From: Chionoecetes opilio
Taxonomy: Eukaryota > Arthropoda > Malacostraca > Decapoda > Majidae
Direction of reading: 5' to 3'
Length of the DNA: 64,000 nucleotides
Assembly (NCBI GenBank): GCA_016584305.1
Contig: JACEEZ010019104.1
Coordinates: 148,501 to 212,500, forward strand
Positions 24,453 to 33,274 of the stretch are shown here, one piece after another. The notes under the pieces are model-generated. The model was not told where the DNA came from. It was given only the letters and a program-made list of their open reading frames with translations, and did no database searches. Position numbers and translations under genes: made by a program. Position 1 is the stretch's first letter. The number at the start of each line of letters is the position of its first letter.

Positions 24453-26272
24453 AGAGAGAGGAGAAGAGAGGGGAGAATGGAGGGAAAGTATTTCGACAAT
24501 AATGACACAACTTGGCAACCTAATTTTAAGAGGAAAACATGTGGTGTGGTTGTCATGGTAACGAGCAGCGTACTGCGTAGGTATTGTACTGCTGATCATT
24601 TAATTAAAAGATTATATATATATTACCCAACATACAGAAAAAGAAAGAGAAAAATGCACTGTTTAAATGTATAGAGAAAAATGTTCATGTATTGAGAGAT
24701 TTAAAGTTGTCCACATATTTTTGCGACGACACTATGGCCACCTGGCGAGAAGTGAGGTGAACTGCAAACAGTGATACCTCGAATTAGAAAAATTACCCGA
24801 TTGATGATGTTATTTATATAGCTAACGTTAATTTATGCATGGTTCTAATTCATTTATCATAAAACAAAATATATCAATGGAAAGCTAATACATTTCCGCT
24901 TCTATTGACATATTGCATGTAAAAAGTCTCCACGCAAAATATTAAATGGCGATGAGTTTAAGTGAATATAAGTTCATGCATATTTCTTCAGAGTCTCATA
25001 ATGGAATTTCTTTAGTGTATTTTACAGTTTTGTATTGATAATATTATAGAACAATACTTTACGAAGATAACAGTGTATCATTTATACTGATAAACCATAG
25101 TCAACTGTATTCATAGAACATTTTTTTACTTGCCGACCCGATTGATGATGGCATTGTTTTAGTTAATGCTAATTTATGCATGATGGTAGTTCATTTATCA
25201 GAAAACGAAATATATCAATGGAAAGCTAATAAAAATCCGCTTCTATGATATGTTTCATCAAAAATGTTTTCAAGCAAATATTAAATGGCGAAGAGTTTAA
25301 GTGAATATTAAGTTCATGCATATTTCTTCACTCTCTCATAATGGCATTTATTTAGTGTATTTTACTGTTTTTTATTTGATAATATTATAGAACAAACATT
25401 TACGAAGATAACAGTATATCTTTTATACTGATAAACCACAGGAAGGGATATGGGGGTGATGTTCGAAAATGGCAGGAATCGCAAAACTGGCCTCCACTGG
25501 TCATGGGCGGGTTGGCGCGGGACACGAGTAGCAAGTCCAGTATAGAGTAGTCTTTGACTACATACATCATTGGGAATAAAATTTATCATACTATAGATCA
25601 AGTTAGCGAAGAAACTAATTTATGACTATGAAACGTTTCTGAGTATATTTTTTCCTCTGCTTGATTTTGATTAGTAAATATTTGCACTACTGGTACAATT
25701 CTATTGTTTGATGAGGTGTACTAGAATAACTGGTGTATTTGTCTCAATGTGGCGATGCTTGTTCTCATGTGCATCCGTTTCTGCATTGCGTTGTCTGGAA
25801 CCATACCATTGGAGCAGCTAACAACATGAGACAAACGGAGCCAGCACGAGTCCTCCTCGCGGCTTGGTGGTGTTTCGTATTAGTGATAATCCACAGTTAT
25901 TCTGGAAATTTAATCGCCTCCCTCACCGCTCCAAGCCTCGTTAAGGTTAGTTAGTCTTGCTGTAGCACCCCATTCGCCCTCTTTGTGAATCTGAAGGCGG
26001 TGTCGTCCCATGAGACCCGCAAATGGTAAGCCTGATGTTATTCTTATCTTGAATTTTGTTACAGTCATGTCTTACTGTCAGTTAAAAAAGCTGATAACGC
26101 ATTTGTGTTGCTGTTATGGGGGATGCAAGAGTGAGGAAGGTGTCTTTTTATTTATGTGTGTGTGTGTGTGTGTGTGTTTGGCTTCAGATTGCTGATTCTC
26201 TGGCCGAGCTGACCGAACAAACGAAGGTAGTGTGGATGGTGAGGCGTGGATCTATTCACCAGTTACTCTTTC

Positions 26273-26363
<91 letters not shown>

Positions 26364-29300
26364 ATCATAATAATCTTTTTTAGTCATTATTATTTGTATT
26401 ATCATCATTGCTGTTATGGTATTAGTATTAGCAGAATAATTATTGTCAGCATCAACATGGTAATAATAGTAATATTAGTAATGATAATGATGACAATGAT
26501 ATTGTTTTTCATATTGTTATCACCATTAATTGCATCATTATCATAAAAACATACACACACACACACATACTCACACACACACACACACACACTAACGCAG
26601 TTGGCGGAAGAAGGGATCTATGAACGGGTAGGTCGCTTGTTGAATCGGCGCCCCGACCTCCTCATCGACACTGATAACGAGGGACCAGCGAAAGTCCGCT
26701 TGGGTGGCTACGCCTTCATCAAGGTGGGCACAGGAAGGTATTTTTGCATTAGTGGTGTTACGTGATGTTGTGGTAACGTCACATAACTAACAGGCCGGAA
26801 TAATGCAATCAATGTGACTCATTATACATCTTGCAAAACTCAAAAACACTTTGAACTTGATTTGTGATTTCACCTTTGTTATTATTTGTAGAGAAAACTG
26901 CATGTTTTCCTGTGGCATGACTATCATATGTTACCAGGTCTTTGAATCTGACCACGATAACGATAATAACTATAATAATGAAAATATCAATGATAATTAT
27001 AGTAATGATAGCAAATTATTTGTTTTATCATAAAGACAACGTAAGACAGTGATGCTATGGATACTTATAAAAGTAAAGTAGGGCTCAATCTTTACACGAC
27101 TATTATATAAAGAATTATCTATAGCTTCTTAGCAAAATATGAACTGCATATTATACCGTTTTCCTGAGATGTAACTGTCATATGTCATAATAGGAAGGAT
27201 AATAAACGATGCACTACACAACGTCTTACATCATCATACAACGGTAACAGGTCACTCCGGCCTAAAGATTTTTCAGCCCTAGTCATTCCGGCTTCCAACC
27301 CTAGTCATTACGACCTCTACCCAAGTCATTCCGGCCCTGCACCTTCGAAACTTAGAAGTAGTATTGATATGACTGAACAAAAGGCAACTACACTGAGTTT
27401 TATGATCCCGTTAGAGCCTGTGATCTCACTCAAATATACATGTTTTGAGAACTTCATAGATTATTTTTTTACATTTCCTATGTAGTTTTTCCAAATAAAA
27501 AGATTATTCAAATTCCTTTAAAAAATTTGACATTGGTGTCTAGGATGTATAGAAAATGAAAGTATATACGTACAATAGTAATTATTTTCTCCATAAAATC
27601 AACTTGTACATACAATTCCCGATTCGGTACAGGTCTCATTTAATCAATATAGCATTATATCATGGTAAATATTTATATTAATGCCTTAAGTAACAACTAT
27701 AACCATATTCTTATACTTGCTGCCACAGAATGCTGTACGACAAGTCTCCCGTGTAGTTGGTAAACAAACCATGTGTCTGCCCCAGACCCAAGGCCTCCTA
27801 GCACATCGGAGGCCTTACCAGGAGGCCTTACCCTTACCTTTCTCCTCGGAAGAAAACATTAGATACTCCGCCTCACATGTGCCTTCCTGAGGAAGTTTAA
27901 GCAGCTCTCGCCTATGTAATGGCTTCATCAGACTATGTACATCGTACGTGTGGCAGACGGCCTAAGACGGGGCCGTGTTTATTTAAAAAATATCGAATGG
28001 CGAGATTAGCCATGGCGTAAATCATGGTTTTTATAGAATAAGAAATCATACTACCCCTGTGCGAACTATCTATTGAAACAAACGCCTCCTCTCTTCGCTG
28101 TCCTCAGCTAGGCTCCTCTACACCTGCTCCGGGCTGCTCTCTTGAGATGCAGGGAAGCAGGCAGGTGCTTAAGACAGAGGGGGGACGCGTAGCACGTAAA
28201 CCGAGGCTCGTGCTAGGAATTGAGGACTTACCAGGCTGTGTTCCCCTTCTCTGGCTGTTCACACAATCAGGGGGGGGGAAGGGTTTAGGCAAACACAAGG
28301 GGTCCTTTCACGGTGTTATATTGAAGTAACACACAGTACAAGTTTCAAGGTTACTCACTACAAATCTACAACTCCTAGACACTACAACACACGACAACAA
28401 CCCCCCGGCCTCTTCCTCGGCCGTCGCAGGGGACGCTACATAACCACAACACAGTGCCACCCACAGGCACACCACAGTGGCCGCTTCGTCAGGCGCCACA
28501 ATCCACCGCGACACACCAGCACAACACACACACAGCCGGCCGCCTCGTCAGGGCGCCACAACCCACAGAGGAACCCTTCTTCTCCCAGGAAGTCCCCTGT
28601 GCCTCCCTACGTGCCAGGAGTCGTCTCTCCACTCCACTGGCCACGCAGATCCCCTTCGTCAGCAACTGCCTCGCCGGCAGCCCGCTCGCTTGTCCTCCCC
28701 TAGAGATGTCTTTAACCTGACTGCCCCGGGGATGCCACGCGGCACCCCTCTGTTTCCTTTCTTCCTTTGTCACGGCGCCCACCAGCCAGCCAATCACCGT
28801 TCAGTGGCCAGAGATGCCGCGCCCAATAGGAATCCTTGGCACAAATGACGTCACCCTGATGAAGGCACTGCCTGCCTTCGTAACACTGCCCTCCCCTCAC
28901 AAAAACTGGCTGACCACGGCCAGCCAAAACTAAAAAGAAACAGAAAAATCATAATACATGGCTACATGCACATATAACACAAAGTCCTCAAATGAAAGGC
29001 AACTTGCCCCATCATTAAACAAACCACCTTTTACCAAACATTACCACCCCAAAGCTTCACAACTGCAAGTCCCTCCATCGCCATCCACCAGCCGCCACTG
29101 CAGTGTTGGAAGGTCACACCAGGCCGCCCTCCTCTTCCACGTGAGACACATCAGGAGGAACACAGCTGCAACCTCAACCAGGCGCCACAAACCACAGGGA
29201 ACATCCTTTACCCTTGGCTCGCCTCAGAGGTTATCGCGGTCCAGGAGTCCCCACTCCACTGGGCCCCGCAGCTCTCCCCTGTTCCACTGCTCCAGTCTCC

Positions 29301-30947
29301 GCGAGATAAAGGCGCCACGACTTCCCGAAAGACCATGCCCTAGCTTCAATGCAAGGCGCCGGTGACGGTGCGACAGGGCTTAACAGCAGCACGCTGTGGC
29401 GCGGCTCTGCCTGGTAGCGGGCACGGGGCATCCCTCCACCGTCATAACAAGCAGTTACCGCCACCTGTACCAGCTTCGGCGGGGGCCACACACTGCAGGA
29501 GTAGCTCAATTGCTCGTCATCCCCCCGAAAGCGCGGCAGAGGCGGGTAGGGGTGCGTCCACTTCGTCATCCTGGCGCTCAGAGGCCTACCTCGCTTGCTG
29601 TGAGGCCTCCTACGCTCACTCCGACTGCGCCTACTCTTCCGGTGATTACATGTCGAGGCGAAGTGAGCAGGTTTCTTGCCCTTCAGGTTAGGTTAGTTTA
29701 AGGGTTAGGATAAGTTAGGTTAGTTTGATGGTTTGATAAGGGTATTATTAGATGCTTTTGCAAGCGGATATAGTGGGGTTTTTTCAGTCAAACTGCCTAA
29801 AAAGAGCATTTTTCAATATTTGTCATCACTTTCTTGAATTGCATATTCGTGGGAATGTTTGGGTGCGAGGGCCGAAATTACATGGTTGGAATCCGGAATG
29901 ACTAAGGCCTGGAAAAACTTCGGGCCGGATTGACTCGAAACCTCATATAGCATTGACGAAGATTGAGTGGATGACACTGATTTCAGTTGTAGACTGACTC
30001 AGGCGACTTCAATCACCTTATATGGTTCATGTGTGTGTGCAGGAAATGTCTTTCTTGGAGTTCGCTATCGCTGATGACTTGAAGGCAAACGGGAAATGCA
30101 GTTTCGGACTGGCTGGAAATGGTTTCTTTAACGCGCACATCGCTTGGATATTCCAGAAATATTCACCCATCACGGCTATCATCAACAGCAGGTACACTCT
30201 TAGCCCTCCTATTGTTATCATGAGAGATAAAGCTGTTACTTGCAAATCAAGAACTGCTTGTAAGATCAGAGACTGATGAGTGATATCAGGTGAATATTCG
30301 ACTTTGTTTTCATCGTAGAGGTCCCCGGCCACTTTAATATTTTGAATGCTATTGTAAAGGGAATCTGCACAAATGTTACGAGTTCGGTAAATCTGTTTTC
30401 TTACACGTTGGTAGTGAGGGTATTTACAAAAAGTTAGGGAAGGTTAGGTGGGTCATTGAGGACAGGGTGGATGTTGAGGGCAAAAGTGTGGAAGCCATCA
30501 ATGATACCCTCACTCCATCATGCTCCATTAGGGTGTTGTGGCTGGCTCAGAATGGCTTGACGACGAAGTGGCGGCGCGAGTTTTTCCCGCCGCCGAACGA
30601 ATGCACGAAACCCACCCCCAAGGGTGAGTAATGCATCTCCTTCCTTCCTCGTGACGTAAATATGCTGCCTTCTTTTTCAGTAAGGTCTTTCGAGTATCAT
30701 TTTATAGGACACGATTTATCTTCTGACCATAACCTTATATACAAACACTGTACGAATAGAGTAAAGGCCAAGTTTACCGACTACTCCTTACCAGTGAATG
30801 TCCCCGGCAGGTCCTCGGCGATTAACTATAGTGGACATGTCTGGCTGCTTTACTCTCTGGGCAAACGGCATTCTGCTAGCCTTCCTGACGCTGCTCGGGG
30901 AGATCTTGGTAGCCCGAAGATCATCTATCTCCGTTACTAAGCATTAA
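18481..30947 (+). CDS. Ionotropic receptor (iGluR-like IR), 11 exons, 451 aa
   Basis: Join 18481-18603, 19236-19342, 19725-19815, 21654-21812, 22127-22286, 25818-25945, 26188-26274, 26601-26723, 30043-30191, 30532-30623, 30811-30947. The sum is 1356 nt and the phases agree throughout. The protein would be a ligand-gated cation channel subunit of the plasma membrane, as in arthropod IRs used in chemo-, thermo- or hygrosensation. S1 (residues about 28-160) has YGLCFSMLEVLSEILGF and, aligned to GluA2, keeps the agonist-contacting Thr117 and Arg122. M1 is 161-181, the pore about 198-214, M3 224-250 with SYSGNLIASLT, S2 257-406 with Glu327 aligned to GluA2 Glu705 and a likely disulphide Cys345-Cys400, and M4 418-439. 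The Thr after Ser278 in GluA2 is Ile here. There is no amino-terminal domain or signal peptide, so 5' exons may be missing. The exact IR clade is not assigned. Confidence 0.9.
19236..19342 (+). CDS. Receptor exon 2 (S1)
   Basis: Acceptor TCTCTGTATTCCCAG, donor CAG|GTAAGT. It enters in phase 0 and leaves two bases (AG). It encodes RPPFTMLRKDK, then YGLCFSMLEVLSEILGF, the helix after the first S1 strand in iGluRs. Confidence 0.93.
19725..19815 (+). CDS. Receptor exon 3 (S1, NG-W-GMVG motif)
   Basis: Acceptor CCTCTCGCAG, donor AAG|GTGACA. The first base completes Arg77. It encodes YRLVEVPDNGFGALQKDG, then SWNGMVGMVLHK, the standard iGluR DGxWxGMVG turn. A (CA)n tract begins about 15 bases into the following intron. 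Confidence 0.95.
19831..19941. repeat. (CA)n tract in receptor intron 3
   Basis: CA dinucleotides with interspersed CG and TA steps start about 15 bases after the exon 3 donor and run to the hAT insertion, continuing on its other side at 21452-21526. Confidence 0.95.
19942..21451. mobile_element. hAT-like element inserted in the (CA)n tract of intron 3
   Basis: The left end is CAGAGGTGGGCAC and the right end its complement GTGCCCACCTCTG (allowing one base), the usual CAGRGGTGGGCA type of hAT ends. Just inside both ends, TTCCGCAAA-type words are repeated (at least four on the left, complements TTTGCGGA on the right), like the subterminal transposase-binding repeats of hATs. The flanks are ACACACAC on both sides, consistent with an 8-bp duplication but uninformative in a microsatellite. 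No transposase is seen; the interior is largely an RTE fragment. Confidence 0.85.
20190..21222 (+). pseudogene. RTE-like LINE fragment nested in the hAT element
   Basis: From about 20195 the sequence follows the RTE-like element on the minus strand at 57.3-58.0 kb (YSGTESAV and VNTGVRQG region, frameshifted). It then gives LVFADDAVIFG with the catalytic FADD (about 20406) and a C-terminal part from 20486 with EIEILESFTYLGSAVHYDGG, LVIPVLVYGCEKWTL, CLRRIVGYRWNDY and RQRQLRLYGHVA. It ends with ATGATTGA repeats at about 21200-21222, an RTE-type 3' tail. The N-terminal endonuclease and most of the RT are absent (5' truncation). Confidence 0.85.
21452..21526. repeat. (CA)n/(CG)n tract, right of the hAT insertion
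   Basis: The continuation of the interrupted (CA)n microsatellite with ACGC variants. Confidence 0.93.
21654..21812 (+). CDS. Receptor exon 4 (S1 ligand-binding arginine)
   Basis: Acceptor CACGTTACAG, donor CAG|GTTGTC, phase 0 at both ends. ADGAVGSFTVNLARSTVIDY aligns with the iGluR (D)xAxxxxTxxxxRxxxIDFS segment. The Thr and Arg that contact agonist carboxylate in glutamate receptors are both present. Confidence 0.96.
21825..21907. repeat. (CA)n tract in receptor intron 4
   Basis: CA repeats begin 12 bases after the exon 4 donor. Confidence 0.93.
22127..22286 (+). CDS. Receptor exon 5 (M1 and pore)
   Basis: Acceptor CATTTACAG, donor AAT|GTAAGA. It starts with the hydrophobic M1 (VWVLTGMMVIVVGGLLHYL), then an extended NEGRSSAPPSHYF loop, then the pore helix SGAGQALISQ. 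One base (T) is left for the next codon. Confidence 0.93.
23648..24256. repeat. (CT)n-rich blocks
   Basis: Interrupted CT/CTC repeats, with a purine-rich break (AGGAGGGAGGAGGAG) near 23940-23965 and a poly(C) run near 24240. Apparent Ser/Leu proteins are spurious. Confidence 0.95.
24349..24478. repeat. (GA)n block complementary to the preceding (CT)n
   Basis: GAGAGA repeats that could pair with the (CT)n blocks about 100-700 bases upstream. Confidence 0.95.
25818..25945 (+). CDS. Receptor exon 6 (M3)
   Basis: Acceptor TTGGAGCAG with a weak pyrimidine tract, donor AAG|GTTAGT. The join gives Ser214 and then NNMRQTEPARVLLAAWWCFV and SYSGNLIASLT, the M3 gating signature. The frame match with exon 5 across 3.5 kb of transposon-filled intron supports the acceptor choice. 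Confidence 0.92.
26153..26178. repeat. (TG)n before the exon 7 acceptor
   Basis: TG dinucleotides ending 10 bases before the acceptor CAG of receptor exon 7. Confidence 0.9.
26188..26274 (+). CDS. Receptor exon 7 (start of S2)
   Basis: Acceptor TGTTTGGCTTCAG after a (TG)n tract, donor CAG|GTGTGT, whose GT is the first unit of a (GT)n repeat. IADSLAELTEQTKVVWMVRR, then GSIHQLLFQ, aligns with the S2 IxSxxDLxxQ...GS region. The GluA2 Thr655 position is Ile. Confidence 0.93.
26275..26359. repeat. (GT)n starting at the exon 7 donor
   Basis: The intron begins inside the repeat: CAG|GTGTGTGT, about 85 bases with one GG interruption. It is complementary to the (CA)n at the other end of this 326-base intron. 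Confidence 0.95.
26551..26592. repeat. (CA)n ending at the exon 8 acceptor
   Basis: CA repeats end directly in ACTAACGCAG, the acceptor of exon 8. They stand where a pyrimidine tract would be expected. Confidence 0.95.
26601..26723 (+). CDS. Receptor exon 8 (S2)
   Basis: The acceptor ACTAACGCAG is preceded by (CA)n and not by pyrimidines; donor AAG|GTGGGC. It encodes LAEEGIYERVGRLLNRRPDL, then GGYAFIK, phase 0 at both ends, in frame with neighbours. Confidence 0.92.
28314..28885 (-). mobile_element. Probable LTR of a retrotransposon, minus strand
   Basis: Read on the minus strand, the block begins TGTTACGAAGGC (complement of 28874-28885) and ends ATATAACA (complement of 28314-28321), a TG...CA unit of 572 bp. 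Directly upstream on that strand is GTGAGGGGAGGGCAG, a polypurine tract. This places the block as a 3' LTR, with internal sequence to the right (28886-29700). Five-base flanks do not match, as expected if only one LTR remains next to internal sequence. The block holds TGACGTCA at 28846-28853. No second LTR is seen. Confidence 0.45.
28886..29690 (-). pseudogene. GC-rich remnant, possibly retrotransposon interior
   Basis: GC-rich compared with its surroundings, with a thrice-used CAGGCGCCACAA-type word (28490, 28549 and 29180). Open frames exist on both strands, but none shows a domain I recognise. Assignment as the 3' interior of the adjacent LTR element is by position only. Confidence 0.3.
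30043..30191 (+). CDS. Receptor exon 9 (S2, agonist-site Glu)
   Basis: Acceptor GTGTGTGTGCAG, donor CAG|GTACAC. Begins EMSFLEFAIADD; the first Glu aligns with the amino-group contact of glutamate receptors. Then GKCSFGLAGNGFFNAHIAW and FQKYSPITAIINS, with two bases left for Arg376. Confidence 0.94.
30532..30623 (+). CDS. Receptor exon 10 (S2 end)
   Basis: Acceptor TGCTCCATTAG, donor AGG|GTGAGT. VLWLAQNGLTTKWRREFF then PPPNEC is the usual L-E-G-L-x-x-K-W tail of iGluR S2. The Cys pairs by analogy with Cys345. One base is left over. Confidence 0.94.
30811..30947 (+). CDS. Receptor exon 11 (M4 and C-terminus)
   Basis: Acceptor GTCCCCGGCAG. PRRLTIVDMSGCFTLWANG leads into M4 and a short cytoplasmic tail ending ARRSSISVTKH and TAA (30945-30947). 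The 12-residue tail after M4 is typical of short-tailed IRs. Confidence 0.95.
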
Positions 30948-31040
30948 CCCTAGGACACCAATGTTAATTTTGTACTACGTATCACAAATGTTAGATGTAA
31001 CAGGCCATTTGTTTCGAAAATGGAAAAAAAACAGAGTTCA

Positions 31041-31046
31041 AATAAA
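31041..31046 (+). other. Polyadenylation signal AATAAA
   Basis: AATAAA begins 94 nt after the receptor stop codon and is followed by a T-rich stretch. It gives the gene a short 3' UTR. The equivalent position in the duplicated copy (about 31523) has lost the hexamer. Confidence 0.7.
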
Positions 31047-31302
31047 ACTTTATTGTATCCTAAACAACGCAGAGAAAATACATCCTTGTTGCTTTTATTT
31101 AAACCTCCCCCCGAAAAACATGAATACTTTATACTAAAATTTTTAAAAAATTAAAAACTGATAATAAAGAGATGAGTTAGAAAAACTTTCTACAATTTGG
31201 AAATTCAAGTAATGGATTTGGGTTGAAATATACAGCAATGGAATGAAAGTAGCTTCAGACTTGCCCATCAGGACTAACACAGCCATATCTGGAATATTAT
31301 AG

Positions 31303-31429
31303 ACTAACTATAGTGGACATGTCTGGCTGCTTTACTCTCTGGGCAGCCGGCATGCTGATAGCCTTCCTGACGCTGCTCGGGGAGATCTTGGTAGCCCGAA
31401 GAACCTCTATCTCCGTTACTAAGCATTAA
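31303..31429 (+). pseudogene. Duplicated receptor terminal exon (M4 copy)
   Basis: A second copy of the M4 exon, 482 bp downstream of the first, reads LTIVDMSGCFTLWAAGMLIA and ends ARRTSISVTKH and TAA. It has four conservative replacements and no stop. The upstream acceptor ATTATAG (ending at about 31302) would give an immediate stop with the phase-1 donor of exon 10. The internal CTATAG (ending 31313) would keep frame from Val-Asp-Met onward. It may be an alternative last exon or a young exon relic. Confidence 0.75.
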
Positions 31430-31809
31430 ACCTAGGACACCAACGGTAGTTTTGTGCCACGTATCACAAATGTTAGGTGTGACAGACCACTTTTTTTGAG
31501 AAAAAAAAACGCAGTTAAATTCAGAATTTATTGTATCTTAAACAATGCAGAGAAAACATATCCTTTTTGCTTTTATTTTTACCCATAATAAACATAAATG
31601 CTAATAGCAATTACTACTATAATAATAAAATAACTTTAGTTAATGCTAAAATTTGATACAAATTCAAAATTGATAATAAAGAAACTACTTCAAAAAATTG
31701 GAATATATATTAATGGATTTGGATAAAATACATAGCAATGAAATGAGAGTAAGTTCAGAACTGCCCTTCAAGACTAGCACAGCCAGATCCCTGAAACATT
31801 AGCTGGAGC

Positions 31810-32156
<347 letters not shown>

Positions 32157-33172
32157 AAAATTGATAGTCGCCGTACATCTGTGAACATGTCGACCATTTC
32201 TGTATTTCCTTCTAAAAATTATCTTGTGATGGTACTACACAGTGTATTACGTGGCAACTCGTACACACATAAATCGAACGATCTACTCAAGTCCTCATTA
32301 ACAACGGCTTCAGTGAAAGAGACATCAACCGTCCGACCAAGAAAATTATGGAGAGCTGGTGCAATCCTAACGCCACAGAAAAGAGCCAAGACATAACTAT
32401 TTTTTACCGGGCTTTCTTCTCTACCGTTTACAAGGAAGAAAAAAAAAATAATATCACAAATCGTCAACCGTAATGTGAAACCTACAGACACAGAGAGAAG
32501 AATAAAACTACAAATATATTACAAGAACAAGAAAACCAGCAACCTCCGTCTCCGAAGCAGCCCAATCCAGACGAAAGAGACAATCCAGTAGTACCATGTC
32601 GTTTATAGGATCACATGCAAAAGAGGAAACTGTGAAGTCCTCCCCTCATCCTACATTGGCATGACGACAACGAAGCTGTATCGACGTCTTACTTAACATT
32701 AAACTTCCGGATCCCCAAAAAATCACTTACTTGAGAAACACGGCATCACCATCACAAGATAATTTTTAGAGGAAAATACAGAAATGATCGACATGTGCAC
32801 AGATGTACGGCGACTGCCAATTTTAGAAGCACTGTACATAAAGATATTAATCCCAAGCTTAACATACAAGCACACGACCAATAAACTCTCCCAAGCATGA
32901 GAAGAAAACAGGGTAGCGATATCCAACCCGCAGAGACGCAAAGCAAGAAGGAGCAGAAGTCATTCACCAATGAGCGTCGCCCGCTCACACGGGAGGACGC
33001 CAGACTTTTCCTTAAATAGCGGCTCACACTGTACCCACATCATTCTTATCTCTACCTCTGAGGACAAAACATCTCTCCACACTGCTGAAGAAGGGTCCAT
33101 GACCCGAAATCGCGATACAGCAAAATGACCAGCTACGGCGAGGTAGCATCACTTTTCACATCACTTTTAACG
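32157..33172 (+). pseudogene. Penelope-like element fragment, copy A (GIY-YIG end)
   Basis: Broken frames encode the C-terminal part of a Penelope-like element: LTTASVKE and WRAG..LTPQKRAK remnants of the RT end, then VVYRITCKRGNC..LPSSYIGMT at about 32600-32665, the GIY-YIG endonuclease with its Cys pair, followed by LEALYIKxINPKLN remnants. The first about 80 bp (32157-32235) are an inverted copy of 32748-32829. The RT catalytic core is missing. Flanked by (TA)n on both sides. Confidence 0.75.
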
Positions 33173-33182
33173 ATATATATAT

Positions 33183-33266
<84 letters not shown>
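33173..33266. repeat. (TA)n microsatellite
   Basis: TA dinucleotides between the Penelope-like copy and the LINE fragment. Confidence 0.95.
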
Positions 33267-33267
<1 letters not shown>

Positions 33268-33274
33268 CGGAGCT

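Larger units (their letters stand above)
23115..24781. mobile_element. Nested TIR element with CGAGGTATCACTG ends
   Basis: About 57-bp inverted ends start CGAGGTATCACTGTTTGCAG and end with the complement. The short flank AATT is present at 23111-23114 and 24782-24785 (possible 4-bp duplication). The insertion falls near the centre of symmetry of the surrounding element. The interior holds (CT)n at 23648-24240 and (GA)n at 24352-24475, which are mutually complementary. No protein is recognised. Confidence 0.75.
22707..25555. mobile_element. TIR element CAAAGACTACTC filling receptor intron 5
   Basis: The ends are long imperfect inverted repeats: CAAAGACTACTCTATACTGG from 22707, and its complement ending at 25555/25556. 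Inside lie GTGGAGGCCAGTTTTGCGAT and the TTTATCAGTATA unit on both sides. The flanks are GACTACAT at 22699-22706 and 25556-25563, an 8-bp duplication (7 if the terminal G is given to the element). The element has no transposase and is itself interrupted at 23115-24781. A shorter sibling is at 56074-57253. Confidence 0.88.
27251..29934. mobile_element. Imperfect TIR element in receptor intron 8
   Basis: About 85 bp at the left (GTCACTCCGGCC... from 27251) is repeated inverted at the right (to 29934), with shared blocks CTAGTCATTCCGG / CCGGAATGACTAAGG and AAAGATTTTTC / AAAAACTTCG. No clean target duplication is visible. The interior contains an LTR-like block and a unit related to the 1.2-kb tandem repeat (27860-27920). 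No transposase is recognised. Confidence 0.6.
30821..31800. repeat. Tandem duplication of last exon plus 3' flank
   Basis: Unit 1 runs from about 30821 to 31300 and unit 2 from about 31303 to 31800. Coding parts are about 95% identical by eye; the non-coding parts diverge more, with indels. Shared landmarks outside the exon are CACGTATCACAAATGTTAG and a GACTA(A/G)CACAGCCA word at the unit ends. Confidence 0.85.

Noticed and set aside
28477..29365. Several overlapping frames as novel intronic genes
   Set aside because: No motif, frames on both strands, and the block has LTR-like features; GC content alone keeps them open.
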